Source: Rothia nasimurium (GTDB taxonomy: Bacteria; Actinomycetota; Actinomycetes; Actinomycetales; Micrococcaceae). From it: a stretch of DNA of 64,000 nt. This document shows, one piece after another, positions 58,019 through 64,000 of the stretch (position 1 is its first letter; each line of letters starts with the position of its first letter). Made by a program: the position numbers and the translations under genes. Under the pieces are notes generated by a model that worked only from the letters and a program-made list of their open reading frames with translations, searched no databases and was not told where the DNA came from. The stretch is from positions 151,113-215,112 of the forward strand of contig NZ_CAKMSS010000004.1 of the NCBI RefSeq assembly GCF_928382285.1, given 5' to 3'.

Positions 58019-59428
58019 GTGTCAACCGAAGCCCCCCGCGCCCTGCGCGTCGCCGTCATCGGTGCAGGCCCCGCAGGTATCTACGCCGCAGACATCCTCA
58101 CCAAAAGCGAAGAAGTCCGCACCGGAGCCGTGCCCGTAGCCATCGACATCTTCGACCGCTACCCCGCCCCCTTCGGCCTGATCCGCTACGGCGTAGCCCC
58201 CGACCACCCCCGCATCAAGGGCATCGTTAACGCCCTGCACAAGGTGCTCGACCGCGGCGACATCCGCTTCTTCGGCAACGTCAACTACGGCACCGACGTG
58301 ACCCTGGCCGACCTGCGCAAGCACTACGACGCCATCATCTTCGCAACCGGCGCTATTAAGGATGCCGACCTCGATATCCCCGGCGTTGAGCTCACCGGCT
58401 CCTACGGCGCGTCCGACTTCGTCTCCTGGTACGACGGTCACCCCGATGTGCCCCGCACCTGGCCGCTGGAAGCCAAAGAAATCGCAGTGCTCGGCAACGG
58501 CAACGTAGCCCTCGACGTCGCCCGCGTGCTCTCCAAGCACGCCGACGACCTGCTCGTCACCGAAATCCCCGACAACGTCTACGAAGGTCTCAAGGCCTCA
58601 CCCGTCACCGACGTGCACGTCTTCGGTCGCCGCGGCCCCGCCCAGATCAAGTTCACCCCCCTCGAACTGCGCGAACTGGCCCACTCCCGCGACGTTGACA
58701 TCGTGCTCTACGAAGAAGACTTCCAGTTCGACGAGGCCTCCCGCGAAGCCATGGAAACCAACGCCCAGACCAAGGTCATGATGAAGACCCTCAACGGCTG
58801 GCTCGAAGAGCAGAAGGAAAACCCCGGCACCGCCTCCCGCCGCCTGCACCTGCACTTCCTCCAGTCACCGGCTGAAATTCTCGGTGAGCACGGCAAGGTC
58901 ACCGGCATCAAGATGGAACGCACCGAGCTCAACGGCAACGGCGGCGTCACCGGCACCGGCGAATTTATCGACTACCCCGTGCAGGCGGTCTACCGCGCCA
59001 TCGGCTACTTCGGCTCCGAACTGCCCGAGGTCGGCTACGACAGCGAACGCGGCGTCATCACCAACGTTGAGGGCCGCGTCATCGACGACAGCGACGTACC
59101 CGTCCCCGGCCTCTACGCCACCGGCTGGATTAAGCGCGGCCCCGTCGGCCTGATTGGTTCTACCAAGTCAGACGCCCTCGAAACTGTCACCCACCTGCTG
59201 GAAGACCGCGAAAACCTTTACACCGCCGAGGCAGCCGACCCCGCAGCGATTGAGACCTTCCTCGATCAGGCCGGCGTCCGCTACACCACCTGGGAAGGGT
59301 GGCACCGCCTGGACGACCACGAAAAGGCCCTGGGCGCAGAGGCCAAGGACGCCGCCGGCGAGCCCCGCGCCCGCATCAAGGTGGTTGACCGCGACGAGAT
59401 GACCGCGATTTCACGCGGCGAGCAGTAG
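58019..59428 (+). CDS. fprA: Ferredoxin/adrenodoxin-type NADP reductase (FprA-like)
   Basis: A 469-aa flavoenzyme that passes electrons between NADPH and ferredoxin. The N-terminal FAD site is VAVIGAGPAGIYAADILTKS, followed by DRYPAPFGLIRYGVAPDHPR, which is characteristic of the adrenodoxin-reductase family. The NADP site is AVLGNGNVALDVARVL, and GLIGSTKSDALETVTHLL closes the FAD site. GTG start at 58019 with AAAGGAAAA. It is followed by family C copy 2 at a convergent junction. The ferredoxin partner is not in the window. Confidence 0.93.
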   Translation: MSTEAPRALRVAVIGAGPAGIYAADILTKSEEVRTGAVPVAIDIFDRYPAPFGLIRYGVAPDHPRIKGIVNALHKVLDRGDIRFFGNVNYGTDVTLADLRKHYDAIIFATGAIKDADLDIPGVELTGSYGASDFVSWYDGHPDVPRTWPLEAKEIAVLGNGNVALDVARVLSKHADDLLVTEIPDNVYEGLKASPVTDVHVFGRRGPAQIKFTPLELRELAHSRDVDIVLYEEDFQFDEASREAMETNAQTKVMMKTLNGWLEEQKENPGTASRRLHLHFLQSPAEILGEHGKVTGIKMERTELNGNGGVTGTGEFIDYPVQAVYRAIGYFGSELPEVGYDSERGVITNVEGRVIDDSDVPVPGLYATGWIKRGPVGLIGSTKSDALETVTHLLEDRENLYTAEAADPAAIETFLDQAGVRYTTWEGWHRLDDHEKALGAEAKDAAGEPRARIKVVDRDEMTAISRGEQ

Positions 59429-59456
59429 CTCACTGCCCCGGCCCTGTCTCTAGTAG

Positions 59457-59523
59457 AAGGGGACCGCAAAACTTAAAAGGGACCGCATAATATGCGGTCC
59501 CTTTTAGGTTTTAAGGTCCCCTT
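59457..59523. repeat. 67-nt palindrome, family C copy 2
   Basis: Same length and centre (GGACCGCATAATATGCGGTC) as copy 1 at 14332, with about three mismatches between its arms. It lies between the convergent fprA and lactone-oxidase genes. Confidence 0.85.
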
Positions 59524-59573
59524 GGGGGAAACGGGCGTACAGAAGCGCGGACCAGTGCGGATGTCCGCCGCCC

Positions 59574-60911
59574 CTACCGCATGAGCACCCAGTCCAGGTA
59601 GGGGTTGAGGAAGAGGCCCGACGGGTCTAGCTCCCCCCGCAGCTCCACGAAGTCGCCGAAGCGAGGGTAGAGCTGGGCGAGGGCGTCCGCGTCCTGGGTG
59701 TGGAACTGGCCCCAGTGGGGGTGTCCGCCGTGCTCCTTGAAAACCCCTTCCAGCACCCCGAAGAGCTCGGCGTGGGGCTGACGCCAGTAGGCGCGAGCCG
59801 AAACGTAAAAGGTTTCTCGCCCGTAAGCCTGGGAGAGCCAGATATCGTCGGCGGCAGCGGTGCGCACGACCAGGGGGTAAGCCATCTGGCTGCGGTAGGA
59901 CGCCAGGTGGGCGCGCACATCGCGCATGACGTCGGCAAACTGCGACATATCGAAGGCATACTCCATATTGTTCTGCCGCACGGTGCGGTGAATGGTGAAG
60001 ACGCGGGCCGAATAATCGGCGTAACGCCGGTTGCCCTTGCCCCAGTTCGACACCTTATTCAGCACCGGCTGCGCCGCAGGCACCTTAGCCCCGGCGTAGC
60101 TAAGAGCCGAGAACACCCCGTTGTTGAGCAGGTGGTCGCCGCCGTAGCGCCGGGCCTGACTCAGGGCAGCGCTGGCGGGCATGTAGCCCTCGGTCAGTAG
60201 AGCCAGGCGGGTGAGCCTGCGGGTGCGCACCTCGCCTGAGCCGGGGAACCAACTGAACTCGTAATGGTCCGCCCCGCGGGAGCGGTCTTCAAAAGAATGC
60301 ACAATGGTTTGGTAAGAATGGCCCCGCTCCGCCGCGTGCAGGCGGAACTGGGGCACCACGTTAAAGGTCAGCTCCACGATGATGCCCAGGGCTCCCAGGC
60401 CGCAGAGGGCCGCTGAGAAAATTTCCGGGTTCTGCTGGGGTGAACAGGTGAGCAGGGTGCCGGTGGCGTCCACCAGTTTGAGCTCGGCGACCTGGGTGGC
60501 AAAGATACCGTAGCTCAGGCCGGTGCCGTGAAAGCCGGTAGAAATAGCCCCGGCCAGGGTCTGCTCATCGAGTCGCCCCAGGTTGGTAAAGGCCAGGTTG
60601 TAGTAGCCCAGCAGGCGGTTAGCCTCACGCACGGTGGTGCCCGCCAGGAAGGTTGCGGTGAGCTCGTCTGGGTCTACTCGCACCAGGCCGGTCAGGTGAT
60701 CCAGGGTCAGCAGGGTGCCTGCCGGCTGCCCAATAGCGGACGCACTCCGCCCCCGCCCCACTACCTTGACCCGGGTACCTGCCGCGGCGGCGTCCTTAAC
60801 CTGCTTTTGCAGCTCGGGCACCGAGCGGGGCGCAAGGACGCCTGTGGGCTGGGTGGTGTGTTGGCGGGCCCAGGTGCTCCACGAGGGGTTTGTCTGCGGG
60901 GTATCGGCCAT
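59574..60911 (-). CDS. FAD-binding sugar-1,4-lactone oxidase family protein
   Basis: A 445-aa protein with an N-terminal FAD-binding (VAO/PCMH-type) domain (RVKVVGRGRSASAIGQPAGT, AGAISTGFHGTGLSYG) and a C-terminal ALO domain (HTQDADALAQLYPRFGDFVE, LDPSGLFLNPYLDW). It resembles D-arabinono-/L-gulono-1,4-lactone oxidases. The usual HWGK-type C-terminal motif is represented by GGHPHWGQFHT. It oxidises a sugar lactone or alditol with oxygen or another acceptor; substrate not known. It is monocistronic. Confidence 0.85.
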   Translation of the reverse strand: MADTPQTNPSWSTWARQHTTQPTGVLAPRSVPELQKQVKDAAAAGTRVKVVGRGRSASAIGQPAGTLLTLDHLTGLVRVDPDELTATFLAGTTVREANRLLGYYNLAFTNLGRLDEQTLAGAISTGFHGTGLSYGIFATQVAELKLVDATGTLLTCSPQQNPEIFSAALCGLGALGIIVELTFNVVPQFRLHAAERGHSYQTIVHSFEDRSRGADHYEFSWFPGSGEVRTRRLTRLALLTEGYMPASAALSQARRYGGDHLLNNGVFSALSYAGAKVPAAQPVLNKVSNWGKGNRRYADYSARVFTIHRTVRQNNMEYAFDMSQFADVMRDVRAHLASYRSQMAYPLVVRTAAADDIWLSQAYGRETFYVSARAYWRQPHAELFGVLEGVFKEHGGHPHWGQFHTQDADALAQLYPRFGDFVELRGELDPSGLFLNPYLDWVLMR

Positions 60912-61102
60912 AATCTACCTCGATTCTTGCTCGTACATGCCTATTTTCCCACGAAGAGGTGGGTGCTGGCTGTGAGTCTGGGCGGCCGGTCACAGCCCGG
61001 TAACAGTTGGCTCACAATTCGATAAACCTGCCTGTTTTTGCTTGCCCGGGCCAGGGTGGCTGTGATGGGGTGGAAGTACTGGAGAAAGGAAGGTACAACA
61101 CC

Positions 61103-61759
61103 ATGAACAAGTCTTCACTCCGTATTTTTGCCCGTTGCGGTTCGGCGGCGCTCGCCCTCGGGGCGCTGACGCTCACGGGGCTTGCTCCCGCCTCGGCCAG
61201 CCCAACGGAGGCCACCGGCTCTTCTGTCGCGGCCAGTTCAAGCAGCGACACCCTGCCCTGGGCACCTGAGGACTACGCCTGGCTGGGTGCTCCCACCGAT
61301 GACGGCTTTATTGCCCCCGGTACTCCTACATCGCCCGGTTTCATGGGCCAGAATTTTACTCACGGGGCTGTTTTCTATAACGAGGTCACCGGCACCCACA
61401 CCGTGCACGGCGCTATCTATGACCTGTGGCGTTTTGGCGCGGTGACGGTGGGCGAGGGGTCGGCCCTCTATAACCTGATTCCTGTCAGCGACGAGCAGCC
61501 GGTGGGTAACGGTGTGCGTCAGAGCTTCGCCCAGCCGGGTCTGGCTAGCGGTAACGTCTTCTGGTCTGAGGCCACCGGCGCCCATTTTGTTGAGTCTGGA
61601 ACCCCGGCAGGGGACTACTTCAATGCCCACGGCGCTGTAGATGCCTTTGGCTTCCCGGTGGCTGAGGTGCAGCAGGTAGGGGATGCCTCAGTGCTGTACA
61701 CCGAACAGGGCGTACTCACGGTGACCGCCTCCGGCGCTGTGTTTAGCTCCCTGGGCTAG
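61103..61759 (+). CDS. Secreted LGFP-repeat protein
   Basis: A 218-aa exported protein: a signal peptide ending LAPASASP (to about residue 33), a Ser/Ala linker, then about three LGFP-like repeats. Each has a G-x-(V/A)-F-x-(N/S)-E-x-TG-x-H pattern (GAVFYNEVTGTHTVHGAIYD, GNVFWSEATGAHFVESG, DAFGFPVAEVQQVG). LGFP repeats are thought to bind the actinobacterial cell wall. The ATG at 61103 is chosen for its GAGAAAGGAAGG and the signal peptide. It is related in its repeats to the SLH protein at 47843. Confidence 0.82.
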   Translation: MNKSSLRIFARCGSAALALGALTLTGLAPASASPTEATGSSVAASSSSDTLPWAPEDYAWLGAPTDDGFIAPGTPTSPGFMGQNFTHGAVFYNEVTGTHTVHGAIYDLWRFGAVTVGEGSALYNLIPVSDEQPVGNGVRQSFAQPGLASGNVFWSEATGAHFVESGTPAGDYFNAHGAVDAFGFPVAEVQQVGDASVLYTEQGVLTVTASGAVFSSLG

Positions 61760-61769
61760 GTGTTTCTCA

Positions 61770-61839
61770 GCGAGCGTGCGCCGTATCGCCGAGCGTGCGC
61801 ATGGCTACTGCACGCTCAGCGATATAACGCACGCTCGTT
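61770..61839. repeat. Nested palindrome with tandem inner motif
   Basis: AGCGAGCGTGCG pairs with CGCACGCTCGTT, and an inner ATCGCCGAGCGTGCG pairs with TGCACGCTCAGCGAT. The unit CGAGCGTGCG occurs twice in each arm. Located 11 bases after the LGFP gene. Confidence 0.65.
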
Positions 61840-61844
61840 GGCGC

Positions 61845-61903
61845 AAGGACGCCGCCACCCACCTCCCTGCCCAGCGGCAGGGGAGAGGGGTGGCGGCGTC
61901 CTT
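61845..61903 (+). terminator. Long hairpin terminator candidate
   Basis: AAGGACGCCGCCACCC and GGGTGGCGGCGTCCTT (16-bp perfect arms) with an inner CTCCC / GGGAG pair. It stands in tandem with the previous palindrome after the LGFP gene. Confidence 0.6.
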
Positions 61904-62056
61904 ACCTTATCTAGTTCAAAAATGAATAAGTGCGGTAATGATGCGAAATAAGTCACGCTGCTCACCGGGCGAGGACTAAACTAGAAGTAGGCCCCGGCAG
62001 CAGCGCCGGCAACCCGGCTGGCAGAGCGGGGTCATCATGAATCTAAGGAGATGACC

Positions 62057-63067
62057 ATGACCGAACGCGCTCTCACCTTCGGTGAAAAAGCAGTAGCTGC
62101 CCGCAACGACATCGCAGAAGTGGCCAACGCAGCCGGCGAAATCATCGTCGGTATCGACGGTTCCGAACAGAGCTACGGTGCCCTGCGCTGGGCCGTACAC
62201 GAGGCTGAAGTCCGCAAGGTGCCCGTCCGCATGGTCACTGCCTACTCCCTGCCCGTCTTCACCGGTACCGGTTTCGACGCAGGCTACTCCATGGTTGACG
62301 AGCAGGCCCTGACCGACGGCGTAGCCCAGATTCTCGACGAAGCCCATTCCCGCGTGGGCGAAACCAGCGTTGAACTTCGCGCAACCGTAGAAACCGGCGA
62401 CGCCACCGCCGTGCTCCTAGAACTCTCCAAGAAGGCCGAACTGATGGTGGTTGGCTCCCGCTCCCACGGCGGCTTCTTGGGCCGACTGCTGGGCACCGTT
62501 TCCACCTCCCTGCCCGCCCACTCACACTGCCCCACCGTTGCAGTTCCCCACTCCTACGCCGAGAAGATTGAAGCCGACCCCGGCATCCTGGGCAGCGGCC
62601 AGTCGGTGGTTGTTGGTTCGGACGGCTCCGACGAAGCCCGCCTTGCCATGATGCAGGCAGCGGACGAGGCAAACCGCCGCGGCGTCAAACTCACCCTGGT
62701 CAACGCGCTCGCCCCCTACACCGGTGCCCTGAACTGGGTACCCGCCGCTGTTGACTTCGAGGCCCTCTACCGCGAAATCGCCGACCTGCAGCGCAAGGCT
62801 GCCGAATGGATTCGCGGCTACTTCCCCCAGCTGGAAATCGAGTTCAAGCTCATCGACGGCTCCCCCGTGCAGGTTCTGCTAGAGGCAGGTAAGGCTGCCG
62901 ACCTGATTGTGGTCGGTACCCGCGGCCGCGGTGGTATCACCGGCATGATCCTGGGCTCCACCTCCCAGGGCATCCTGCACAATACCCAGGTGCCCGTGAT
63001 GATTGTTCCCCAGATCGAAGACCCCCGTATTGAGCAGGCACCCGATGCCGGTGTCACCTGGGGCTAG
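62057..63067 (+). CDS. Universal stress protein with two Usp domains
   Basis: A 336-aa protein with two Usp domains (about residues 30-165 and 185-325). The first opens IIVGIDGSEQSYGALRWAVH and has VVGSRSHGGFLGRLLGTVST. The second opens VVVGSDGSDEARLAMMQAAD and has VVGTRGRGGITGMILGSTSQ. The G-x2-G-x9-G-(S/T) pattern is the ATP-binding motif, so both halves probably bind ATP. The ATG at 62057 is preferred over the one at 62051, because TAAGGAG ends at 62050 and needs the six-base gap. A large terminator follows. Confidence 0.9.
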   Translation: MTERALTFGEKAVAARNDIAEVANAAGEIIVGIDGSEQSYGALRWAVHEAEVRKVPVRMVTAYSLPVFTGTGFDAGYSMVDEQALTDGVAQILDEAHSRVGETSVELRATVETGDATAVLLELSKKAELMVVGSRSHGGFLGRLLGTVSTSLPAHSHCPTVAVPHSYAEKIEADPGILGSGQSVVVGSDGSDEARLAMMQAADEANRRGVKLTLVNALAPYTGALNWVPAAVDFEALYREIADLQRKAAEWIRGYFPQLEIEFKLIDGSPVQVLLEAGKAADLIVVGTRGRGGITGMILGSTSQGILHNTQVPVMIVPQIEDPRIEQAPDAGVTWG

Positions 63068-63445
63068 TCACAGCATGAACATGCTCTAGTCAGCTCCCCG
63101 GCAGGGGAGTAAGCTGGAGACAAGAGAAAGGCAGGACAGCTCCCGCCGAAGCACCTTTTCAGAGGGAAAAGGGCTCCGACGGCGCTGTTCTGCCGTCTTT
63201 TTTAAAAAAGTTCAAAAAATTTTTTGCGCGGACGGACGGGGTGGCAATATGTGCTTTGACTAGGCTGTTTGTGTGTAGCTCCGGTTACTTTTAGGTGAAT
63301 ATTGTGGTGCAGGGCACCCAATTTTTAGCCCCAAAGACCCTCTCTGGGTGGTTTTCGATTTGCGCGCCTGTTTGAACTCGCGTAATGTATTACTTGTTCG
63401 AGCGACGGGCTGAGGAAACGAAGTCAGTCACGATACAGCGAACTA
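63068..63445. other. Spacer between the Usp gene and the tRNA cluster
   Basis: A 378-base stretch with no open frame of interest. It contains the Usp terminator (63130-63203), a poly-A/T run near 63200-63222 and an A+T-richer stretch (63280-63400) that should hold the tRNA promoter. No clear -35/-10 pair can be named. Confidence 0.5.
63130..63203 (+). terminator. Large terminator after the Usp gene
   Basis: GGCAGGACAGC (63130-63140) pairs with GCTGTTCTGCC (63184-63194) with one mismatch, followed by GTCTTTTTTT. The loop contains a second hairpin CCTTTTC / GAAAAGG. Confidence 0.75.
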
Positions 63446-63518
63446 GCCCCTATCGTCTAGCGGCCTAGGACGCCGCCCTTTCACGGCGGTAACACGGGTT
63501 CAAATCCCGTTGGGGGTA
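63446..63518 (+). tRNA. tRNA-Glu (TTC)
   Basis: A 73-nt cloverleaf. Acceptor GCCCCTA/TGGGGGT, anticodon loop CTTTCAC with anticodon TTC, T-loop GGTTCAAATCC, discriminator A at 63518. CCA is not encoded. First of three tRNAs in a row. Confidence 0.95.
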
Positions 63519-63569
63519 CTGTGAAACCTTCGGTTTCACGGCCATGTAAGAACTTCGGTTTTTACGTAT

Positions 63570-63643
63570 GGCCCCGTAGCGCAGTTGGTTAGCGCGCCGG
63601 CCTGTCACGCCGGAGGTCGCGGGTTCAAGTCCCGTCGGGGTCG
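63570..63643 (+). tRNA. tRNA-Asp (GTC)
   Basis: A 74-nt cloverleaf. Acceptor GGCCCCG/CGGGGTC, anticodon GTC in CCTGTCACG, T-arm GGGTTCAAGTCCC, discriminator G at 63643. CCA is not encoded. Confidence 0.95.
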
Positions 63644-63706
63644 CTCCGACCGCGTAAGTTCTCACTTGTGAGAAGACGCGGTTGTGGCATATCTAAGGGT
63701 ATGCCT

Positions 63707-63779
63707 GGCTCTGTAGCTCAGTTGGTAGAGCGTGCGACTGAAAATCGTAAGGTCACCGGATCGACGCCGGTCGGAGCCA
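63707..63779 (+). tRNA. tRNA-Phe (GAA)
   Basis: A 73-nt cloverleaf. Acceptor GGCTCTG/CGGAGCC, anticodon GAA in ACTGAAAATCG, T-arm CCGGATCGACGCCGG, discriminator A at 63779. CCA is not encoded. A terminator follows. Confidence 0.95.
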
Positions 63780-63785
63780 CGAAAT

Positions 63786-63826
63786 CCACTCTCTAGGCTT
63801 CTACATGAGAGTGGGTTTTTTGTTTT
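63786..63826 (+). terminator. Terminator of the tRNA cluster
   Basis: CCACTCTC / GAGAGTGG stem (63786-63793, 63807-63814) followed by GTTTTTTGTTTT. Confidence 0.85.
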
Positions 63827-63832
63827 AACACC

Positions 63833-63872
63833 CAATAGCCCCAGCCTGTGAGTTCACGGACTGGGGCTATTG
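63833..63872. terminator. Hairpin after the tRNA cluster, for the minus-strand gene
   Basis: CAATAGCCCCAG (63833-63844) pairs with CTGGGGCTATTG (63861-63872). It lies 39 bases beyond the stop of the partial minus-strand frame at the window edge and would serve as its terminator. Confidence 0.5.
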
Positions 63873-63911
63873 TGGGTTATAGGCAGAAAAGTGTGTCCCA
63901 CCCCGGGCGCG

Positions 63912-64000
63912 TCACCCACCACGACCACCCCAACCACGCCGCACCACCACACCCTCACCCACAACAAACACACCCCGCAACTCATCCAAAGAACGCCCCA
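63912..64000 (-). CDS. C-terminus of an unidentified protein (partial)
   Basis: On the minus strand the frame is open from the window edge to a TGA at 63912-63914. It reads GRSLDELRGVFVVGEGVVV then RRGWGGRGG. The codon use looks natural and a hairpin follows. The family cannot be told; it might be the tail of an HNH/DUF222-type nuclease, which is only a guess. Confidence 0.35.
   Translation of the reverse strand, partial: GRSLDELRGVFVVGEGVVVRRGWGGRGG

Noticed and set aside
1..64000. CRISPR array or cas genes, complete insertion sequence, prophage genes or integrase
   Set aside because: No regular direct repeats with spacers, no transposase or integrase motif and no phage structural gene were seen.

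Overview
The window looks like chromosomal DNA of a high-G+C Gram-positive actinobacterium, most likely Micrococcaceae and Rothia-like. The evidence is the G+C-rich codon use, frequent GTG starts, a CsoR-type copper operon with its usual operator, an FprA-type ferredoxin reductase, a DtxR/IdeR-type iron box, LGFP-repeat and SLH secreted proteins, and no outer-membrane genes. The genus is inferred, not proven.

Layout. 1-3.3 kb: the end of a GH16 glycosidase, a MocR regulator and two membrane proteins. 3.3-12.3 kb: a decayed indolepyruvate/2-oxoacid decarboxylase remnant, then a branched-chain acyl-CoA (valine-type) degradation cluster: mmsA, a 3-hydroxyisobutyryl-CoA hydrolase, an acyl-CoA ligase, an acyl-CoA dehydrogenase, an SDR, mmsB and an enoyl-CoA hydratase. 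Together these could take isobutyryl-CoA to propionyl-CoA. 12.4-14.3 kb: a MOSC protein between two copies of a 47-nt hairpin repeat, and a luciferase-like monooxygenase. 14.4-18.3 kb: the copper operon csoR-copZ-copA-DUF1541 lipoprotein. 18.4-29.4 kb: a GH15 hydrolase, a LysE exporter, an AlbA_2 regulator with an operator array, an SBF transporter with a 31-aa companion, an M48 protease and ackA-pta. 29.6-33.4 kb: a thioredoxin-like lipoprotein, nitrilase, acylphosphatase, CDF exporter and spermidine-synthase-like protein, followed by a transporter pseudogene. 34.4-49.3 kb: ypfJ between two paralogues, purB, a WXG-like/lipase pair, a thiol-dependent quinone reductase, a purine permease, and an SLH/SGNH protein with a CsaB-like pyruvyl transferase. 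49.4-53.4 kb: an iron-box gene and a molybdopterin enzyme with fdhD. 53.4-57.8 kb: a more A+T-rich segment with an AAA/DUF4143 ATPase and a two-component system preceded by a small secreted peptide. 58-64 kb: fprA, a sugar-lactone oxidase family protein, an LGFP protein, a Usp protein and tRNA-Glu, tRNA-Asp and tRNA-Phe.

Two things stand out as possibly undescribed. First, a ~100-nt element occurs four times (17.4, 17.5, 20.6 and 27.2 kb). Its stems differ completely between copies but always pair, while two inner blocks are conserved, as expected of a structured RNA or cruciform. Second, three promoters around a peptide-kinase-regulator operon (56.6-57.4 kb) share a GTACTTAAGTAC palindrome set exactly 16 nt from a CTTGAA box. 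This suggests a small peptide-signalling regulon. Many intergenic regions also hold long nested palindromes, several in repeated families, mostly without the T-tract of an ordinary terminator.
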